Part shown: piece after piece, positions 1-10,935 of the stretch
How positions within the stretch are numbered: the stretch's first letter is position 1
Layout: each line of letters starts with the position of its first letter
Origin: Homarus americanus
Taxonomy: Eukaryota; Arthropoda; Malacostraca; Decapoda; Nephropidae
NCBI RefSeq assembly: GCF_018991925.1
Contig: NW_024729754.1
Location: forward strand, 117,937 to 181,936
Length of the DNA stretch: 64,000 bases
Reading direction: 5' to 3'
The notes under the pieces: model-generated
Database searches by the model: none
Told to the model about the DNA's origin: nothing
The model's input: only the letters and a program-made list of their open reading frames with translations
Program-made: the position numbers and the translations under genes

Positions 1-520
1 TCGAGAATAACAAAGGCCTTTGATCGAGTTTAACAAAGGCCCCTATTCGAGTATAATAAAGCCCCCTGATCGAGTATAACAAAGTCCCCTGATCGCGTAT
101 AACAAAGTCCCCTCACCGAGTATAACAAAGTTCCCTGATCGAGTATAACAAAGCCCCCTCATAGAGTATAACAAAGTCCCCTGATCGAGTATAACAAAGG
201 CCCCTCATCGAGTATAACAGTACTATGATCGAGTATAACAAAGGCCCTGATTGAGTATAACAGGCCCCTGATCGAATAGAACAAAGGCGCCTGATCGAGT
301 ATAACAAAGCCCACTGATCGAGTATAACAAAGTCCCCTCATCGAGAATAAGAAAGTCCCCTGATCGAGTATAACAAAGCCCCTTATCAAGTATAACATAG
401 GCCCCTGATAGAGTATAACAAAGACCCTGGTCGAGTATAAACAAAGTCCCCTGATCGAGTATAACAATGTCCCCTGATCGAGTATAACAAGGGCCCTTGA
501 TCGAGTATAATAAAGTCCCT
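1..520 (-). repeat. ~877-bp higher-order repeat, copy 1
   Basis: The opening string of this window (TCGAGAATAACAAAGGCC at position 1) recurs at 878. The following variant monomers appear in the same order in both places: a CTATTCGAG form, a GATCGCG form, a CACCGAG form, then CATAGAG. The offset of about 877 bp is close to 38 monomers. The second copy has many single-base losses in C runs, so the match is in order of variants rather than base for base. Confidence 0.8.
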
Positions 521-877
521 CATCGGGTATAAAAGTCCCTGAACGATTATAACAAAGGCTCTGATCGAGTATAACAAAGTCCCTGATCGAGTATAACAAT
601 GTCCCCTGATCGAGTATAACAAGGGCCCCTGATCGAGTATAACAAAGTCCCTCATCGAGTATAACAAAGTCCCTGAACGATTATAACAAAGTCCCCTGAT
701 CGAGTATAACAAAAGCCCTGATCGAGTTTAACAAAGGCCCCTAATCGAGTATAACAAAGTCCCTGGTCGAGTATAACAAAGTCCCTAAACGATTATAACA
801 AAGGCCCTTGATCTAGTATAACAAAGTCCCGAACGAGTAGAACAAAATCCCTAATCGAGTTTAACAAAGACCCGTCA

Positions 878-1390
878 TCGAGAATAACAAAGGCCTTTGA
901 TCGAGTTTAACAAAGGCCCCTATTCGAGTATAACAAGTCCCCTGATCGAGTATAACAAAGTCCCCTGATCGCGTATAACAAAGTCCCCTCACCGAGTATA
1001 ACAAAGTTCCTGATCGAGTATAACAAAGCCCTCATAGAGTATAACAAAGTCCCTGATCGAGTATAACAAAGGCCCTCATCGAGTATAACAAAGTACCATG
1101 ATCGAGTATAACAAAGGCCCTGATTGAGTATAACAAAGGCCCCTGATCGAATAGAACAAAGGCGCCTGATCGAGTATAACAAAGCCCACTGATCGAGTAT
1201 AACAAAGTCCCCCATCGAGAATAAGAAAGTCCCTGATCGAGTATATAACAAAGCCCCTCATCAAGTATAACATAGGCCCCTGATAGAGTATAAATAAAGA
1301 CCTGGTCGAGTATAACAGTCCCCTGATCGAGTATAACAATGTCCCTGATCGAGTATAACAAGGGCCCCTGATCGAGTATAACAAAGTCCC
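878..1390 (-). repeat. ~877-bp higher-order repeat, copy 2
   Basis: This is the second copy of the block at 1-520, with the same order of variant monomers and several C-run deletions. A shorter third relative lies at about 1620-1830: it repeats the segment with GAATAAGAAAGTCCC, AACATAGGCCCC, GATAGAG and CCTGGTCG that is seen near 345-430 and 1210-1300. Confidence 0.75.
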
Positions 1391-2162
1391 CTGATCGAGT
1401 ATAACAAAGTCCCCAGATCGAGGATAACAAATTCCTTGATCTAGTATAACAAAGTCCCTGATCGAGTAAACAAAGTCTCCTGATCGAGTATAACAAAGTC
1501 CCCTGATCGAGTATAACAGCGACTCTGATCGAGTATAACAAAGGCCCCTCATTGAGTATAACAAAGTCCCCTGATCGAGTATAACAAAGTCCCTGATCGA
1601 GTTTAACAAAGTCCCTGATCGAGTATAACAAAGTCCCCTCATCGAGAATAAGAAAGTCCCCTGATCGAGTATAACAAAGCCCCTCATCAACAAGTAACAT
1701 AGGCCCCTGATAGAGTATAACAAGACCCTGGTCGAGTATAACAAAGTCCCTTGGATCGAGTATTCAATGTCCCTGATCGAGAATAACAAGGGCCCCGATC
1801 GAGTATAACAAAGTCCCTCATCGAGTATAACAAAGTCCCTGATCGAGGATAACAAAGTCCTTGATCGTATAACAAAGTCCCTGATCGAGTAAAACAAAGT
1901 CTCCTAATCGAGTATAACAAAGTCCCCTGATCGTGTATAACAAAGGACTCTGATCGAGTATAACAAAGGCACCTCATTGAGTATAACAAAGTCCCTGATC
2001 GAGTATAACAAAGTCCCTGATCGAGTTTAACAAAGTCCCCTGATTGATTATAAAAAGTCCTCTGATCGAGTATAACAAAGTCCTCTGAACGAATATAGCA
2101 AAGGCCCCTGATCGAGTATAACAAAGTTCCCTGATCGAATATAACAAAGCCACCTGATCGAG

Positions 2163-2481
2163 TATAACAAAGTCCCCTGATCGAGTATAACAAAGTCCCC
2201 TGATCGAGTTTAACAAAGGCCCCTAATCGAGTATAACAAACTCCCCTGGTTGAGTATAAAAAAGTCCCCAGATCGACTATAACAAAGTCCCCTGAACGAT
2301 TATAACAAAGGCCCCTGATCAAGGATAACAAAGTTCCCTGATCGAGTATAACAAAGCCCCCTCATCGAGTATAAAAAAGTCCCCTGATCGAGAATAACAA
2401 AGTCCCCTGATCGAGTATAACAAAGGTCCCTGATCGAGTTTAACAGAGGCCCATGATCGAGTATAACAAAGTCCCCTGGTC
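2163..2481 (-). repeat. inverted copy of 9807-10125
   Basis: Read on the minus strand, this stretch matches 9807-10125 on the plus strand through a series of private variants in the same order: GATCATGGGCCTC, TTATTCTCG, TTATCCTTGATC, TTATAATCGTTCA, TTATAGTCGATCTGGGG and ACTCAACCAGG. The minus-strand translation of 2300-2515 ends identically to the plus-strand translation ending at 9988. This is a high-identity inverted pair about 320 bp long. It shows that the reversed block derives from the same higher-order family as the forward array. Confidence 0.85.
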
Positions 2482-2543
2482 GAGTATAACAAAGGCCCCT
2501 CATCGAGTTTAACAAAGGCCCCTCATCGAGTATAACAAAGTCC

Positions 2544-2643
2544 NNNNNNNNNNNNNNNNNNNNNNNNNNNNNNNNNNNNNNNNNNNNNNNNNNNNNNNNN
2601 NNNNNNNNNNNNNNNNNNNNNNNNNNNNNNNNNNNNNNNNNNN
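2544..2643. other. assembly gap, 100 N
   Basis: This is a run of exactly 100 N, the conventional size for a scaffold gap of unknown length. Satellite orientation reverses across it: the left flank ends in a reverse monomer and the right flank resumes with GATCAGGGGGC in forward orientation. Confidence 0.99.
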
Positions 2644-5179
2644 GATCAGGGGGCTTTGTTTTACTCGATTAGGAAACTTTGTTATACTCGATCAGGGGCC
2701 TTTGTTATACCCGATTAGGGGACTTTTTATACTCGATCAGGGGACTTTGTTATACTCTATGAGGGGGCTTTGTTATACTCCATCAGGGAACTTTGTTATA
2801 CTCGGTGAGGGGACTTTGTTATACTCGATCAGGGGACTTTGTTATACTCGTTCAGGGGACTTTGTTAAACTTGATCAGTTGACTTTGTTATACTCGTTCA
2901 GGGGGCTTTGTTTTACTCGATCAGCGGGCATTGTTATACTTAACAGCCTTGTTATAATCGTTCAGACTTTTGTTATACTCGATCAGGGGACTTTTGTTAT
3001 ACTCGATCAGGGCCCTTTGTTATACTCAAGGATCATGGCACTTTGTTATACCTGATGAGGGGCCTTTGTTATACTCGATCAGGGGCCTTTGTTATACCCG
3101 ATCAGGGGACTTTGTTATACTCGATCAGGGGACTTTGTTATACTCTATGAGGGGGCTTTGTTATACTCGATGAGGGAACTTTGTTATATTCGGTGAGGGT
3201 ACTTTGTTATACGCGATCAGGGGACTTTGTTATACTCGACCAGGGGTCTTTGTTATACTCAATAAAGGGCCTTTGTTATACTCGATCAGGGGCCTTTGTT
3301 ATAATCGATCAGGGGACTTTGTTATACTCGATCAGGGGACTTTGTTATACTCGACGAGGGAAGTTTGTTATACTCGATTAGGGGCCTTTGTTAAACTCGA
3401 TCAGGGGCTTTTGTTATACTCGATCAGGGGACTTTGTTATACTCGATCAGGGGGCATTGTTTTTCTTGATCAGGAAACTTTGTTATACTCGATCAGGGGC
3501 GCATTATACCTCGACCAGGGTCTGTAAGTACCGATCAGGGCCTTTGTTATACTTGGATGAGGGGGCTTTGCTATACTCGATCAGGGGCCCTTCTTATTCT
3601 CGGTCAGGGGACTTTGTTATACCTGATGAGGGGGCTTTGTTTTTACTCGAACAGGAAACTTTGTTATACTCGATCAGGGGTTTTGTTATACCCGATCGGG
3701 TGACTTTTGTTATACCTCGATCGACTTTGTTATACTCTATGAGGGGCTTTGTTATACTCGATCAGGGGCTTTGTTATACGGATCAGGGGCCTTTATTATA
3801 ACCGTTCAGGGCTTTCTTATACTCGATCAGGGACTTTGTTATACTCGACCAGGGACTTTTGTTATACTCGATGAAGGGCCTTTGTTATACTCGATGAGGG
3901 GACTTTGTTCTACTCGATCAGGGGACTTTGTTATACTCGATGAGGGGACATTGTTATATTCGATGAGGGGACTTTGTTATATTCGATGATGGGACTGTGT
4001 TATACTCGTTCAGGGGACTTTGTTTTACAGGATCAGGGGACTTTGTTATACTCGAATAGGGGCCTTTGTTAAACTCGATCAAAGGCCTTTCTTATTCTCG
4101 ATGAGGGGCCTTTGTTAAACTCGATTAGGGGACTTTGTTCTACTCGTTCAGGGGACTTTGTTATACTTGATCAGGGATTTTGTTATATTCGATGAAGGGG
4201 CTTTGTTATACTCGATCAGGGGGCTTTGTTATACTTGATCAGGGGCCTTTGTTATAAGCGACCAGGGGAGTTTGTTATACTCGAAAAGGGGACTTTGTTA
4301 TACTCGATCATGGGCCTCTGTTAAACTCGATCAGGGACCTTTGTTATACTCGATCGGGGGACTTTGTTATTCTCGATCAGGGGACTTTGTTATACTCGAT
4401 GAGGGGGCTTTGTTATACTCGATCAGGGAACTTTGTTATACTCGATCTGGGGCCTTTGTTATAATCGTTCAGGGGACTTTGTTATACTCGATCTGGGGAC
4501 TTTTTTATACTCGACCAGGGGAGTTTGTTATACTCGATTAGGGGCCTTTGTTAAACTCGATCAGGGGCTTTTGTTATACTCGATCAGGGAACTTTGTTAT
4601 ACTCGATCAGGGGTCTTTGTTATACTCGATCAGGTGGCTTTGTTATACTCGATCAGGGAACTTTGTTATACTCGATCAGGGTCCTTTGTTATAATTCGTT
4701 CAGGAGACTTTGTTATACTCGATCAGGGGACTTTGTTATACTAGATCAAGGACTTTGTTATCCTCGATCAGGGGACTTTGTTATACTCGATGAGGGGGCT
4801 TTGTTATACTCGATCAGGGAACTTTGTTATATTCGATGAGGAGACTTTGTTTTACTCGATTAGGGGCCATTTTTATACTCGATCAGGGGACTTTGTTATT
4901 CTCGAATAGGGGACTTTGTTATAATCGTTCAGGCGACTTTGTTATACTCGATCAGGGGACTTTGTTATACTCGATCAGGGGACTTTGTTATATTCGATGA
5001 GGGGACTTTGATATTCTCGATCATGGTACTTTGTTATACTCGATCAGGGGCCTTTGTTATACTCGATCAGTGGACTTTGTTATACTCGACAAGGGGACTT
5101 TGTTATACTCGATCATGGGCCTTTGTTATACTCGATGAAGGGCCTTTGTTATACTCGATCAGGGGACTTTGTTATACTC

Positions 5180-5395
5180 GACCAGGGGTCTTTGTTATAC
5201 TCGATTAGGGGCCTATGTTATACTTGATGAGGGGGCTTTGTTATACTCGATCAGGGGACTTTCTTATTCTCGAAGAGGGGGACTTTGTTATACTCGATCA
5301 GTGGGCTTTGCTATACTCGATCAGGGAACTTTGGTATACTCGATCAGGGGCCTTTGTTATACTCGTTCAGGCGCCTTTGTTATATTCGATCAGGA
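5180..5395 (+). repeat. higher-order block A, copy 1
   Basis: This is an ordered run of rare variants: CGACCAGGGGTC, then GCCTATGTTATAC at 5211, TTGATGAGGGGGC, GGGGACTTTCTTATTCTCG, GATCAGTGGGC, and GTTCAGGCGCC. The same order occurs at four other loci in the window. The match continues beyond the core to about 5930, through AGCGGAC and the CTCTATGAGGGGGC and CTCCATCAGGG pair. Confidence 0.85.
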
Positions 5396-8300
5396 ACCTT
5401 TGTTATTCTCGACCAGGGGACTTTGTTATACTCGATGAGGGGCCTTTGTTAAACTCGATCAGGGGCCATTGTTATACTCGATCAGCGGACTTTGTTATAC
5501 GCGATCAGGGGACTTTGTTATACTCGATTAGGGGGCTTTGTTTTAATCGATCAGGAAACTTTGTAATACCCGATTAGGGGACTTTGTTATACTCGATCAG
5601 GGGACTTTGTTATCCTCTATGAGGGGGCTTTGTTATACTCCATCAGGGAACTTTGTTATACTCGGTGAGGGGACTTTGTCATACTCGATCAGGGGACTTT
5701 GTTATACTCGTTCAGGGGACTTTGTTAAACTTGATCAGTTGACTTTGTTATACTCGATCAGGGGGCTTTGTTATACTCGAACAGCGGGCTTTGTTATACT
5801 TGATCAGGGGCCTTTGTTATATTCGTTCAGGGGACTTTGTTATACTCGATCAGGGGACTTTGTTATACTCGTTCAGGGGCCTTTGTTATACTCGATCATG
5901 GTACTTTGTTATACCCGATGAGGGGACTTTGTTATACTCGATCAGGGGACTTTGTTATACTCTATGAGGGGGCTTTATTATACTCGATCAGGGAACTTTG
6001 TTATACTCGGTGAGGGGACTTTTTTATACGCGATCAGGGGACTTTGTTATACTCGTTCAGGCGAAGTTGATATACTTGAGCAGGGGACTTTGTTATAATC
6101 GTTCAGGGGACTTTGCTATACTCGATCAGTGGACTTTGTTATACTCGGTCAGGGGACTTTGTTATACTCGATAAGGGGCCTTTGTTATACTCGATGAGGG
6201 GACTGTGTTATTCTCGTTCAGGGGACTTTGTTACACTCGATCAGGGACTTTGTTATAATCGAAAAGGGCCTTTGTTAAACTCGATCAAAGGCCGTTATTA
6301 TTCTCGATGAGGGGTCTTTGTTAAACTCGATTAGGGGACTTTGTTCTACTCGTTCAGGGGACTTTGATATACTTGATCAGGGGACTTTGTTATACTTGAT
6401 CAGGGAACTTTGTTATACTCGATGAGGGGGCTTTGTTATACTCGATCAGGGGGCTTTGTTATACTGGATCAAGGGCCTTTGTTATAATCGTTCAGGGGAC
6501 TTTGTTATACTCGACCAGGGGACTTTGTTATACTCGATTAGGGGCCTTTGTTAAACTCGATCATGGGCTTTTGTTATATTCGTTCAGGCGCCTTTGTTAT
6601 ATTCGATCACGGGCCTTTGTTATACTCGATCACATGGCTTTGTTATACTCGATCAGGAACTTTGTTACACTCGATCAGGGCCTTTGTTATAATCGTTCAG
6701 GGACTTTGTTATACTCGATCAAGGACTTATTTATACTCAATCAGGGGACTTTGTTATACTCTCGACCAGGGGAGTTTGTTATATGCTCGATCAGGGGAGC
6801 ATTGTTTTTTACTCGATCAGGGAAACTTTATTATGATCAGGGACTTTGTTACTTGCTCTCGACAGGGTCTTTGTTATACTCGATCAGGGGCCTTTGTTAT
6901 ACTTGATGAGGGCTTTGTTATACTCGATCAGGGGACTTTCCTTATTTTCGGTCAGGGGACTTTGTTATACTCGATCAGGGGCTTTGTTATACTCGATCAC
7001 AGGGCTTTGTTATATTCGATCAGGGAACTTTGTTATACTCGACCAGGGCACTTTGTTATACTCGATCAGGGGGCTTTGTAATACTCCATCAGGGAACTTT
7101 GTTATACTCGATCAGGGGAATTTGTTATACTCAATCAGAGGACTTTGTTATACTCGATTAGGGGCCTTTCTTATTCTCGATCAGGGGACTTTGTTATACT
7201 CGATCAGGGGACTTTGTTATACTCGATCAGGGGACTTTGTTATGCTCGACCAGGGACTTTGTTATATCGAGGGGGCTTTGGTATACTCGATCAGGGGGCT
7301 TTGTTATACTTGATCAGGGGCCTTTGTTATAATCGTTCAGGGGACTTTGTTATACTCGATCAGGGGACTTTGTTATACTCGACCAGGGGACTTTGTTATA
7401 CTCGATGAAGGACCTTTGTTATACTCGATGAGGGGACTTTGTTCTACTCGATCAGGTGACTTTGTTATACTCGATGAGAGGACTTTGTTATATTCGATGA
7501 GGAGACTTTGTTATTCTCGATCATGGGACTTTGTTATTCTTGATCAGGGGCCTTTGTTATACTTGATCAGTGGACTTTGTTATACTCGACAAGGGGACTT
7601 TGTTATACTCGATCAGGGAACTTTGTTATACTCGACCAGGGGTCTTTGTTATACTCGATCAGTGGGCTTTGTTATACTCGATGAGGGAAGTTTGTTATAC
7701 TCGATTAGGGGCCTTTGTTATACTCGTTCAAACGACTCTGTTATATTCGATCAGGGGCCTTTGTTATTCTCGACAAGGGGACTTTGTTATACTCGATGAG
7801 GGGCCTTTGTTAAACTCGATCAGGGGCCTTTGTTATACTTGATCAGGCGCCTTTGTTATACTCGATCAGGGGACTTTGTTATACTCGACCAGGAGTCTTT
7901 GTTATACTCAATGAGGGGCCTTTGTTATACTCGATCAGGGGCCTTTGTTATAATCGATCAGGGGACTTTGTTATACTCGATCTAATGCACTTTGTTATAC
8001 TCAATCAGGGGACTTTGTTATACTCGACCAGGGGAGTTTAATATACTCGATTATGGGCCTTTGTTAAACTCGATCAGGGGCTTTTGTTATACTCGATCAG
8101 GGGACTTTGTTATACTCGATCAGGGGGGCGACATTGTACTCGATCAGGAAACTTTGTTATACTCGATCAGAACTTTGTTATACTCGACCAAGCGGTCTTT
8201 GTTATACTCGATCAGGGTCTTTGTTATACTTGATGAGGGGCTTTGTTATACTCGATCAGGGGACTATCTTATTCTCGGTCAAGGGGACTTTGTTATACTC

Positions 8301-9806
8301 GATCAGGGGCTGTTATACTCGATCAGGAACTTTGTTATACTCGATCAGGAGACGCTGTTTTCCTCGATCATGAAACTTTATAATCGATCAGGACGCTGGT
8401 ATAATCGTTCAGGGACTTTGTTATTCTCGATCAGGGGCTTTGTTTACTCGATCAGGAAACTTTATGCTCGACCAGGGGACTTTGTTATACCCGATCAGAG
8501 GACTTTGTTATTCTCAATCAGGGGACTTTGTTATACTCGACCAGGGGACTTTGTTATACTTGGTCAGGTGCCTTTGTTATACTCGATCGGGGGCCTTTGT
8601 TATACTCATTTGGGGGACTTTGTTATACTCGATGAAAGGCCATTTTTATACTCAAGCAGGGGCTTTTGTTATAATCGATCAGGGGACTTTGGTATACTCG
8701 ATCAGGTGACTTTGTTATACTCAATCAGGAGACTTTGTTTTTCTCGACCAGAGTTTAATATACTCGATTATGGGCCTTTGTTAAGCTCGATCAGGGGCTT
8801 TGTTATACTCGATCAGGGGACTTTTTATACTCGATCAAGGGGGCATTGTTGTACTCGATCAGGAAACTTTGTTATACTCGATCAGGAGACTTTGTTATAC
8901 TCGACCAGGGACTTTATTTATACTCGATCAGGGGACTATCTTATTCTCGGTCAGGACTTTGTTATACTCGATCAGGGGCTTTGTTATACGATCAGAACTT
9001 TGTTATACTCGATCAGGGGCCTTTGTTTTACTCGATCGGAAACTTTATTTATACTCGATCAGGGGCCTTTGTTATACCCGATCAGGGACTTTGTTATACT
9101 CGATCAGGGGACTTTGTTATACTCTATGAGGGCTTTGTTAAACTCGATGAGGGGCTTTGTTATATGATCAGGGGCCTTTGTTATAATCGTTCAAGAGGCT
9201 TTGTTATACTCGATCAGGGACTTTGTTATACTCGACCAGGGGACTTTGTTATACTCAATGAAGGGCCTTTGTTATACTCGATGAGGGGACTTTGTTCTAC
9301 TCGACCAGGGGAATTTGTTATACTCGATCAGGGGGCTTTCTTTTACTCGATTAGGAAACTTTGTTATACTCGATCGGGGGCCTTTGTTAAACTCGATTAG
9401 GGGACTTTGTTCTACTCGTTCAGGGGACTTTGTTATATTGATCAAGGGATTTTGTTATACTCGATGAGAGGGTTTGTTATAATCGATCAGGGGGCTTTGT
9501 TATACTTGATCAGGGGCCTTTGTTATCATCGACCAGGGGAGTTTGTTATACTCGACCAAGGGACTTTGTTATACTCGATGAGGGGCCTTTGTTAAACTCG
9601 ATGAGGGCCCTTTGTTATACTCGACCAGGGGACTTTGTTATACTCGATCATGGGCCTCTGTTAAACTCGATCATGGACCTTTGTTATACTCGATCAGGGG
9701 ACTTTGTTATTCTCGATCAGGGGACTTTGTTATACTCGATCTGGGGCCTTTGTTATAATCGTTCAGGGGACTTTGTTATACTCGATCTGGGGCCTTTGTT
9801 ATACTC

Positions 9807-10125
9807 GACCAGGGGACTTTGTTATACTCGATCATGGGCCTCTGTTAAACTCGATCAGGGACCTTTGTTATACTCGATCAGGGGACTTTGTTATTCTCGA
9901 TCAGGGGACTTTTTTATACTCGATGAGGGGGCTTTGTTATACTCGATCAGGGAACTTTGTTATCCTTGATCAGGGGCCTTTGTTATAATCGTTCAGGGGA
10001 CTTTGTTATAGTCGATCTGGGGACTTTTTTATACTCAACCAGGGGAGTTTGTTATACTCGATTAGGGGCCTTTGTTAAACTCGATCAGGGGACTTTGTTA
10101 TACTCGATCAGGGGACTTTGTTATA
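9807..10125 (+). repeat. forward partner of the inverted copy at 2163-2481
   Basis: This carries the private variants TTATCCTTGATC, TTATAGTCGATCTGGGG and ACTCAACCAGG in the same order as the minus strand at 2163-2481. Upstream, 9627-9740 is a close local repeat of the first part of this segment, spaced about eight monomers away. The match stops at about 10125, where this copy enters an indel-rich stretch. Confidence 0.85.
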
Positions 10126-10470
10126 CTCGTCAAATTCTTTCATTTATGCTCAGTCAGGGGACTTTGTTATATACTACTCGATCAGGAGACAACATGGTGG
10201 GAATCAGACTTTTGTTATCCTCGATCAGGGACTTTGTTATACTCGATGGGGAACATCATTTATACTCGATCAGGAACTTTGTTATATTCGATGAGGGACT
10301 TTGTTATACTCGATTAGGGGCCATTTTATATCGATCAGGACTTTGTTATTCTCAGGCCGAGGGGCTTTGTTATAATCGGTCAGGCGACTTTATTTATACT
10401 CGATCAGGGACTTTGTTATACTCGATCAGGGACTTTGTTATACTCGACCAAGGGGGTTTGTTATATACTC
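10126..10470 (+). other. degraded satellite patch
   Basis: Monomer phase is repeatedly broken here. The stretch includes short strings that do not fit the monomer, such as CAAATTCTTTCATTTATGC near 10130 and GACAACATGGTGGGAATC near 10188, duplicated TATA (TTATATACTACTCG) and missing CGATCA ends. Clear monomers lie on both sides and between the odd strings, so I read this as poor consensus or diverged satellite, not an inserted element. Confidence 0.6.
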
Positions 10471-10725
10471 GATCAGGGGGACTTTGTTATACTCGATCAT
10501 GGGACTTTGTTATACTCGATCAGGGGACTTTGTTATATTCGATGAAGGGACTTTGATATTCTCGATCATGGTACTTTGTTATACTCGATCAGGGGCCTTT
10601 GTTATACTCGATCAGTGGACTTTGTTATACTCGACAAGGGGACTTTGTTATACTCGATGAGGGGTATTTGTTATACTCGATCAGGGGCCTTTGTTATACT
10701 CGATAAGGGGACTTTGTTATACTCG

Positions 10726-10935
10726 ACCAGGGGTCTTTGTTATACTCGATCAGGGGCCTATGTTATACTTGATGAGGGGGCTTTCTTATACTCGATCAGG
10801 GGACTTTCTTAATTCTCGATGAGGGGGACTTTGTTATACTCGATCAGTGGGCTTTGTTATACTCGGTCAGGGAACTTTGTTATACTCGATCAGGGGCCTT
10901 TGTTATACTCGTTCAGGCGCCTTTGTTATATTCGA
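10726..10935 (+). repeat. higher-order block A, copy 2
   Basis: It has the same ordered variants as 5180-5395: CGACCAGGGGTC, GCCTATGTTATAC at 10757, TTGATGAGGGGGC, GACTTTCTTAATTCTCG (one extra A here), GATCAGTGGGC, GTTCAGGCGCC. The match extends to about 11530. That extension includes 11208-11530, which closely matches the first few hundred bases after the first N gap (2644 onwards). Confidence 0.85.

Larger units (their letters stand above)
1..2543 (-). repeat. 23-bp satellite array, reverse orientation
   Basis: The plus strand here shows the reverse complement of the monomer found in the rest of the window: units start with TGATCGAGTATAAC and run into AAAGTCCCC. About 110 monomers fit. Unit length is ragged because many copies have lost one or two C from the CCCC run (CCCTGATCG instead of CCCCTGATCG), far more often than in most of the forward array. 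The same variant monomers occur as in the forward blocks, including the forms that read on the minus strand as TTATAATCGTTCA, TTAAACTCG and CGACCAGGGG. It is therefore the same satellite family turned round, not a different repeat. The block ends exactly at the N run. The open minus-strand frames here are translations of the repeat and not genes. Confidence 0.97.

Noticed and set aside
159..2515. Minus-strand open frames in the first 2.5 kb
   Set aside because: This is the same repeat peptide read from the inverted block. It reflects orientation of the satellite and not a gene.
7992..9167. A 391-residue open frame and many other long forward frames (for example 25671-26666 and 55368-56432)
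   Set aside because: All three forward frames translate to the same 23-residue repeat, starts come from variant monomers such as CGATGAGG, frames break at random variants (TAATCG, TTGATC, CTAGATC), and indels are tolerated everywhere. Nothing suggests coding selection.
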